A stretch of 9,658 nt of DNA from assembly GCA_023382135.1 (NCBI GenBank), contig JAMCQK010000084.1:1-9658 (forward strand). The letters run 5' to 3'. Positions 5,975 through 9,658 of the stretch are shown piece by piece. This stretch comes from Deinococcus sp. (lineage in GTDB: Bacteria; Deinococcota; Deinococci; Deinococcales; Thermaceae). The number at the start of each line of letters is the position of its first letter. Positions within the stretch are counted from its first letter, which is position 1. Made by a program: the position numbers and the translations under genes. The notes below the pieces were generated by a model. It ran no database searches and was not told where the DNA came from. It was given only the letters and a program-made list of their open reading frames with translations.

Positions 5975-6325
5975 ATGAACTATCTAATCGTTCTGAACGA
6001 CCCACCTTACGGCACCGAACGCTCCTTCAACGGCCTGCGTCTGGCACTCTGGCTCTCTAAGCGCGAGGAGGTATCCATCAAGGTCTTCCTCCTGTCCGAT
6101 TCGGTGGTCTGCGTCAAGACTGGGCAGAAGCTGCCCAGTGGGTACTACAACCTCGAGGTCATGCTTAAGAAGCTGGTCGCAAGGGGCGTAGTCATAGGGG
6201 CTTGCGGGGTGTGCATGGAAGCCCGAGGGCTTACCGACGCCGACCTGATAGGGGGTGTGCACAAGAGCAACATGGATGAGCTCACCGATTGGACCTTGGA
6301 AGCGGACAAGGTGGTCGTTTTTTAG
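5975..6325 (+). CDS. DsrE family sulfur-relay protein
   Basis: The product is a 116-residue cytoplasmic protein of the DsrE/YchN-like fold, a family that carries sulfur as a cysteine persulfide between enzymes. Visible features are the N-terminal beta strand NYLIVLNDPPYG (2-13), the SFNGLRLAL helix, VFLLSDSVVC ending in Cys46, and the signature GACGVCMEARGL (75-86) with Cys77 and Cys80. It closes with VHKSNMDELTDWTLEADKVVVF, the usual C-terminal strand. I chose ATG 5975 because GAGGTG lies 4 nt upstream; an in-frame GTG at 5960 would include that ribosome binding site. It lies between the regulator-rhodanese gene and the flavoprotein gene, 8 bp from the latter, so all three are probably co-transcribed. 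The likely job is to accept or pass on sulfane sulfur made by the flavoprotein. Which partner it serves is inference. Confidence 0.88.
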   Translation: MNYLIVLNDPPYGTERSFNGLRLALWLSKREEVSIKVFLLSDSVVCVKTGQKLPSGYYNLEVMLKKLVARGVVIGACGVCMEARGLTDADLIGGVHKSNMDELTDWTLEADKVVVF

Positions 6326-6333
6326 GAGGTCTT

Positions 6334-7572
6334 ATGAGCGGCAAGACAGTTCTGATCCTGGGGGGTGGCGTGGGCGGCATTGTGGCGGCCAATGCCTTGC
6401 GCCAGCAGCTCAAGCCCGAGTACCGGGTCATTGTGATCGATAAGAACATCCACCACGCCTTTGCCCCGTCGTTCCTCTGGGTGATGGTCGGGGCGCGCAA
6501 ACCCAAGCAGGCCGCCACTGACCTGAGGCGCCTGCTCAAGCCGGGCGTGGAGTTGGTACAGGCAGAAGTCTCGCGAATTGACGCGGCTGCTCAGAAGGTT
6601 GAGGCTGGTGGCCGCGAGTGGGCCTATGACTACCTGATCGTGGCCTTGGGAGCTGCTCTGAACCCGGAGGCAGTACCGGGCCTGGCCCAGGCCGCACACA
6701 CCTCCTACACCCTGGAGGGCGCGGCGCGGCTTTGGGAAGCGGTAAAGCGGTTCCCTAAAGGCCGGGTCGCGGTGGTCGTTGCCCGGCTCCCTTACAAATG
6801 CCCCGCTGCCCCCTACGAAACCGCACTGCTCCTCGAGGCGGCCTTGCGCAACCTTGGTAGCCGAGACAGGGTTCAGCTCGATATCTACACTCCAGAATTG
6901 TTGCCTATGCCCAGCGCTGGTCCTGAGGTTGGGAGCCGTCTGAAGACCATGCTCGAGGCCAGGGGCATTGGTTTCCACCCCAACCTCAAGCTTGGCAGTG
7001 TTAATTTAGAAACCGAAGAGCTTCTTTTCGAGGACGCCCCCAAGATACCCTATGACCTGCTGGTGGCCGTCCCGCCGCACCAGAGCCCTGCGGTAGTGCG
7101 GGAGTCCGGACTGGCCAACGAAACGGGGTGGATCCCCGTAGATCCCAAGACCCTAAAGACAAAGCACCAAAACGTGTACGCCTTGGGCGATGTGGCCCTA
7201 ATCTCTCTGCCGGGCCGCTACAAGCCCGATGTCCCGCTGACGCTGCCCAAGGCCGGGGTCTTCGCCCACCTCCAGGCCGAGGTGATAGCCCATAACATCG
7301 CAGCCGAGCTCGAGGGGAAAGCAGCCGATGCGGCTTTCGATGGTTACGGCTACTGCTTTGTGGAACTCGGCTACGGGCAGGCCGCTATCGGGGCGGGAAA
7401 CTTCTATGCTGTACCCGCGCCAAAAGTTGATCTGAGGCCGCCAGGGCGGCTATGGCACCTGGGCAAGGTACTGTTCGAGCAATACTGGCTGGCCTCAGGT
7501 CCTGCGCGCCGCCTCTGGAAGACGCTTATGGTGCTCGGAGGCAAAAGCACGGGCCTCGAGGTGAAACTCTAA
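6334..7572 (+). CDS. Sulfide:quinone oxidoreductase-like FAD flavoprotein
   Basis: The 412-residue product is a pyridine-nucleotide-disulfide oxidoreductase-fold flavoprotein of the sulfide:quinone oxidoreductase / FccB group. Such enzymes sit at the inner face of the membrane, oxidise sulfide to sulfane sulfur, and pass electrons to quinone. The FAD-binding dinucleotide motif is ILGGGVGGIVAANAL (8-22), the second glycine-rich segment YDYLIVALGAALNP is at 98-111, and the FAD-ribityl motif VYALGDVA is at 281-288. Cys156 in PYKCPAAPYE and Cys341 in YGYCFVELG match the pair of redox cysteines of SQR by context; the third cysteine found in some SQRs is absent. The C-terminal LGKVLFEQYWL region (376-386) resembles the amphipathic membrane anchor. 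ATG 6334 has AGGAGG 4 nt upstream. Its operon with DsrE and ArsR-rhodanese supports sulfide oxidation. A type II NADH dehydrogenase-like activity is the main alternative. Confidence 0.85.
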   Translation: MSGKTVLILGGGVGGIVAANALRQQLKPEYRVIVIDKNIHHAFAPSFLWVMVGARKPKQAATDLRRLLKPGVELVQAEVSRIDAAAQKVEAGGREWAYDYLIVALGAALNPEAVPGLAQAAHTSYTLEGAARLWEAVKRFPKGRVAVVVARLPYKCPAAPYETALLLEAALRNLGSRDRVQLDIYTPELLPMPSAGPEVGSRLKTMLEARGIGFHPNLKLGSVNLETEELLFEDAPKIPYDLLVAVPPHQSPAVVRESGLANETGWIPVDPKTLKTKHQNVYALGDVALISLPGRYKPDVPLTLPKAGVFAHLQAEVIAHNIAAELEGKAADAAFDGYGYCFVELGYGQAAIGAGNFYAVPAPKVDLRPPGRLWHLGKVLFEQYWLASGPARRLWKTLMVLGGKSTGLEVKL

Positions 7573-7672
7573 TGGAGGCTTGGGCCAGCCGGTCTACCTG
7601 GGCTAATTAGTGTTTAACCTAAAAGGTACTTGTGTCCGAACTGACTGGACGACTTAGACTGGCATTTTGTAC

Positions 7673-7695
7673 CCCAACGCTCGACCGGCGTTGGG
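7673..7695. repeat. Stem-loop in the convergent gene spacer
   Basis: CCCAACGC (7673-7680) and GCGTTGGG (7688-7695) pair perfectly over 8 bp with a 7-nt loop. It lies about 100 bp after the flavoprotein stop and 169 bp beyond the cysS stop on the other strand. No T tract follows on either strand, so it may be a bidirectional terminator or transcript-end stabiliser rather than a classic intrinsic terminator. I see no gene in 7573-7863. Confidence 0.55.
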
Positions 7696-7863
7696 TGTTG
7701 AAGAGTAGCGGCGGAAGCGCCAGCACTTAATAGTTTTGGTAGTCCAGGTACTCGAAACCCGCAAATTTGAACCCCTCGCTTAGGTAAAGGCAGACAGGGC
7801 CTCGAGATAAAGCCCCAGCAAGCACGGCCAAGTATCTTAGCTGGGTACGTTCTTGGGCATAAA

Positions 7864-9312
7864 TCAGACCTCAACCTTCCAGCTGGGGCCGTCTTTGGTA
7901 TCTTCTACCGTAACACCAAGCTCCCCTAGCCGGTTACGGATCTGGTCGCTACGGGCAAAATCTCTCTCTTTGCGGGCGTCCTCGCGCAGGTCTAAGAGCA
8001 GTTTGACCAGACCATCGAGCAGATGTCCTTCCAGCCTGGCCTCGAGCACCCTTGGAGGGAAAATTCCCAACACGCCTTCGCCCAGTTCGGCAAACACGCG
8101 CGCGGTGCGCTCCAGGCTGGCCCTGCCAGCCTTCTCTGCAAATGCGCGGTTGAGCTCCGGCAAGAACACAAAGAAGGCCGCGATAGCCTGGGGAGTGTTT
8201 AGATCGTCATTGACGGCCTGGGAAAATTCGGCCTCGAGTTGGTCCAGCGCCGTATCCAGGCCTGAGTGCCTGCCTTCGCTGGCTGACGCAAGTAATCGCC
8301 TGGTTTCGCGGTAGGCGTACAGAAGCCGTTGGTAGCCGTTATGGGCCGCCTCGAGGCCTTCCCCGGTAAAGTCCAGCACGCTGCGGTAGTGGCTTTGCAG
8401 CAGGTAAAACCGCACCACCATGGGCTCGTTCTGCTTGAGCAGGTCGCGCAGCACCACAAAGTTACCAGTGCTCTTGGCCATTTTCTCGCCGTTAAGCAAA
8501 ACATGGTTGTGGTGCATCCAGTAGCGGGCAAACTTGTGCCCGGCAGCCTCGGCCTGGGCAATCTCGGCTTCGTGATGGGGAAACTGAAGGTCGATACCGC
8601 CCGAGTGAATGTCAAAGCTTTCGCCCAGGTACTTGAGGCTCATGGCGCTGCACTCGATATGCCAGCCCGGGAAACCCTCGCCCCAAGGACTCCGCCAGCG
8701 CATGATGTGCTCCGGGTCGGCGGTTTTCCAAAGCGCGAAGTCGCGCGGGTCTTCTTTGTCCTCGCGCACCTCCACCCGTGCGCCTGCTTCTTGGTCCTCG
8801 AGGTTCCGCGCTGAAAGCTTGCCGTACTGCGGCCAGCTTTTCACTCGGAAGTAGACAGAGCCCCCACTTACATACGCGTGGCCTTTGGCGATGAGTTCTT
8901 GGATGAGCTCAATCTGCTCGAGTATGTGTCCGGTGGCGCGCGGGGCAATGTCCGGACGAAGAACGTTGAGGTCTTTCATGTCGTCGAAGTAAGCCCACGT
9001 GTACTTCTCGGCAATTTCCATGGGCTCGAGGCGTTCCAGCTTGGCCCGTTTTTGAATGCGGTCTTCCCCTTCGCCTTTTACTTCGTCCACCAGATGCCCA
9101 ACGTCGGTGATATTGCTGACGAACCGGACGCGATAACCGCTATGCGCCAACCAGCGGCGCAGCACGTCGTAAATAATTGGCCCGCGCGCATGGCCCAGGT
9201 GGGGGTCACCGTAAACCGTGGGGCCGCAGGAGTAGATTCCCGCATAGCCCGGAACCCCGGGAACAAATTCTTCCTTTTTGCGTGAAAGCGTGTTGTACAA
9301 AAAAAGCGACAT
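7864..9312 (-). CDS. cysS: Cysteinyl-tRNA synthetase
   Basis: The 482-residue enzyme attaches cysteine to tRNA-Cys in the cytoplasm. It is a class I synthetase: the HIGH motif reads HLGH (38-41) within CGPTVYGDPHLGHAR, and the KMSKS motif reads KMAKS (277-281). The catalytic zinc ligands are all present with family spacing: Cys29, Cys221 in GWHIECS, His246 and Glu250 in FPHHEAE. The C-terminal anticodon-binding part includes NDDLNTPQAIAAFF and LLLDLREDARKERDFARSDQIRNRLGELGVTVEDT, the standard family ending. I chose ATG 9312 over a GTG at 9318 because the GTG overlaps the GAGGTGG ribosome binding site; MSLFLYNTLSRK is a normal start. It is convergent with the sulfur operon, and I see no sign that the two are co-regulated. 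Length is typical. Confidence 0.97.
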   Translation of the reverse strand: MSLFLYNTLSRKKEEFVPGVPGYAGIYSCGPTVYGDPHLGHARGPIIYDVLRRWLAHSGYRVRFVSNITDVGHLVDEVKGEGEDRIQKRAKLERLEPMEIAEKYTWAYFDDMKDLNVLRPDIAPRATGHILEQIELIQELIAKGHAYVSGGSVYFRVKSWPQYGKLSARNLEDQEAGARVEVREDKEDPRDFALWKTADPEHIMRWRSPWGEGFPGWHIECSAMSLKYLGESFDIHSGGIDLQFPHHEAEIAQAEAAGHKFARYWMHHNHVLLNGEKMAKSTGNFVVLRDLLKQNEPMVVRFYLLQSHYRSVLDFTGEGLEAAHNGYQRLLYAYRETRRLLASASEGRHSGLDTALDQLEAEFSQAVNDDLNTPQAIAAFFVFLPELNRAFAEKAGRASLERTARVFAELGEGVLGIFPPRVLEARLEGHLLDGLVKLLLDLREDARKERDFARSDQIRNRLGELGVTVEDTKDGPSWKVEV

Positions 9313-9443
9313 GGCCACCTCGCGTCAACAGTCCGGAATCCTAAGACCGAAGAACCGGGAACTTAGACCAGACATCGAGGGGCAGACCTGAGAGCGGCAA
9401 ACATTACTAAAAGTGTACAGTATCGTTCGCGGGAAAATGTGTA

Positions 9444-9472
9444 TTTCTATGCTTAACCGCTCAGCACAGCAA
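9444..9472 (-). promoter_or_regulatory. Candidate cysS promoter
   Basis: On the minus strand TTGCTG (9472-9467), a 17-nt spacer and TAGAAA (9449-9444) give a modest match. Transcription from it would leave a leader of about 125 nt before cysS. Within that leader CTAAG (9341-9345) can pair with CTTAG (9362-9366), and CCG/CGG can pair inside. A second possible -10 is TACACT on the minus strand near 9413-9418, but with a poor -35. Confidence 0.3.
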
Positions 9473-9658
9473 AGAAGCAGCTCTGGCCGGTATACCCGCA
9501 GCTACCCGTGAGCAAACGGGTCTGGCTGACTGCCGAAGCTTGCCGGCGGAACCGTAGCACCTGCTTGATCCCACGGCAGCCCAGGCCGCCGAACATCCCC
9601 GAGTTTGCGGCCCAGGAAATAGCAACAGGCGCAAGCAGGTTAGATTTGGAAGTTCCAG
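9473..9658. other. Upstream region with hairpins, no gene identified
   Basis: Together with the cysS leader, 9313-9658 is about 345 bp without a recognisable gene. The segment is GC-rich and full of short dyads: GGTATACC (8-bp palindrome near 9489-9496) and ACCCGT-N6-ACGGGT (9504-9521). On the minus strand one frame is open from the window edge to a TAA just inside 9455, and another runs to a TGA nearby. Both are Cys-, Arg- and Ser-rich with no family I recognise, so I do not call them genes. The structure-rich look could fit an intergenic repeat or a non-coding RNA, but I cannot name one. Confidence 0.4.

Noticed and set aside
7614..7874. An 86-codon minus-strand frame in the spacer between the flavoprotein gene and cysS.
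   Set aside because: It contains the 7673-7695 stem-loop, is Ser/Cys/Gly rich without motifs, and overlaps the end of cysS.
9313..9318. A GTG start for cysS at 9318.
   Set aside because: That GTG lies within the ribosome binding site GAGGTGG; ATG 9312 has suitable spacing.
9313..9658. A T-box or cobalamin-type riboswitch upstream of cysS.
   Set aside because: GGTGCTACGGTTCCGCC on the minus strand faintly resembles such motifs, but the conserved core elements, order and a terminator are missing.

Overview
The window looks like chromosomal DNA from a thermophile of the Deinococcota, most likely Meiothermus or a close relative. I base this on the protein style (acidic and basic residues rich, few Cys), a SpoVS homologue in a non-sporulating context, GGAGG-type ribosome binding sites, and a striking excess of the hexamer CTCGAG. 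The genus is inferred from recognition only; no search was run.

Layout, left to right. (1) Positions 1-2498, minus strand: the first 832 codons of a glutamate synthase large subunit (gltB). It is open from its ATG to the window edge and is not a pseudogene. (2) Positions 2488-3791: a perfect 652-bp tandem duplication holding the gltB start and promoter plus a complete spoVS gene, so there are two identical spoVS copies and a second gltB promoter that no longer faces gltB. (3) Positions 3849-4538, plus: a membrane zinc metallopeptidase of the YugP type, ending in a clear terminator. (4) Positions 4586-5219: a gene-poor, lower-GC spacer with small repeats. (5) Positions 5270-7572, plus: a three-gene sulfur cassette made of an ArsR-type regulator fused to a rhodanese domain, a small DsrE-family sulfur carrier, and a sulfide:quinone oxidoreductase-like flavoprotein. 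A GGTCAA-N6-TTGACC dyad overlaps the -35 of its promoter. (6) Positions 7573-7863: a convergent spacer with an 8-bp stem-loop. (7) Positions 7864-9312, minus: cysteinyl-tRNA synthetase (cysS). (8) Positions 9313-9658: the cysS upstream region, with no gene I can identify.

How the genes relate. GltB makes glutamate from glutamine and 2-oxoglutarate. SpoVS is a small putative nucleic-acid-binding regulator transcribed divergently from gltB. The sulfur cassette reads as one operon for sensing and oxidising sulfide or persulfide: the SQR-like enzyme oxidises sulfide, DsrE and rhodanese handle persulfide sulfur, and the regulator probably senses it. The two most unusual things here are the exact tandem duplication and the regulator, whose HTH domain has no cysteine and whose only two cysteines lie in the fused rhodanese active loop.
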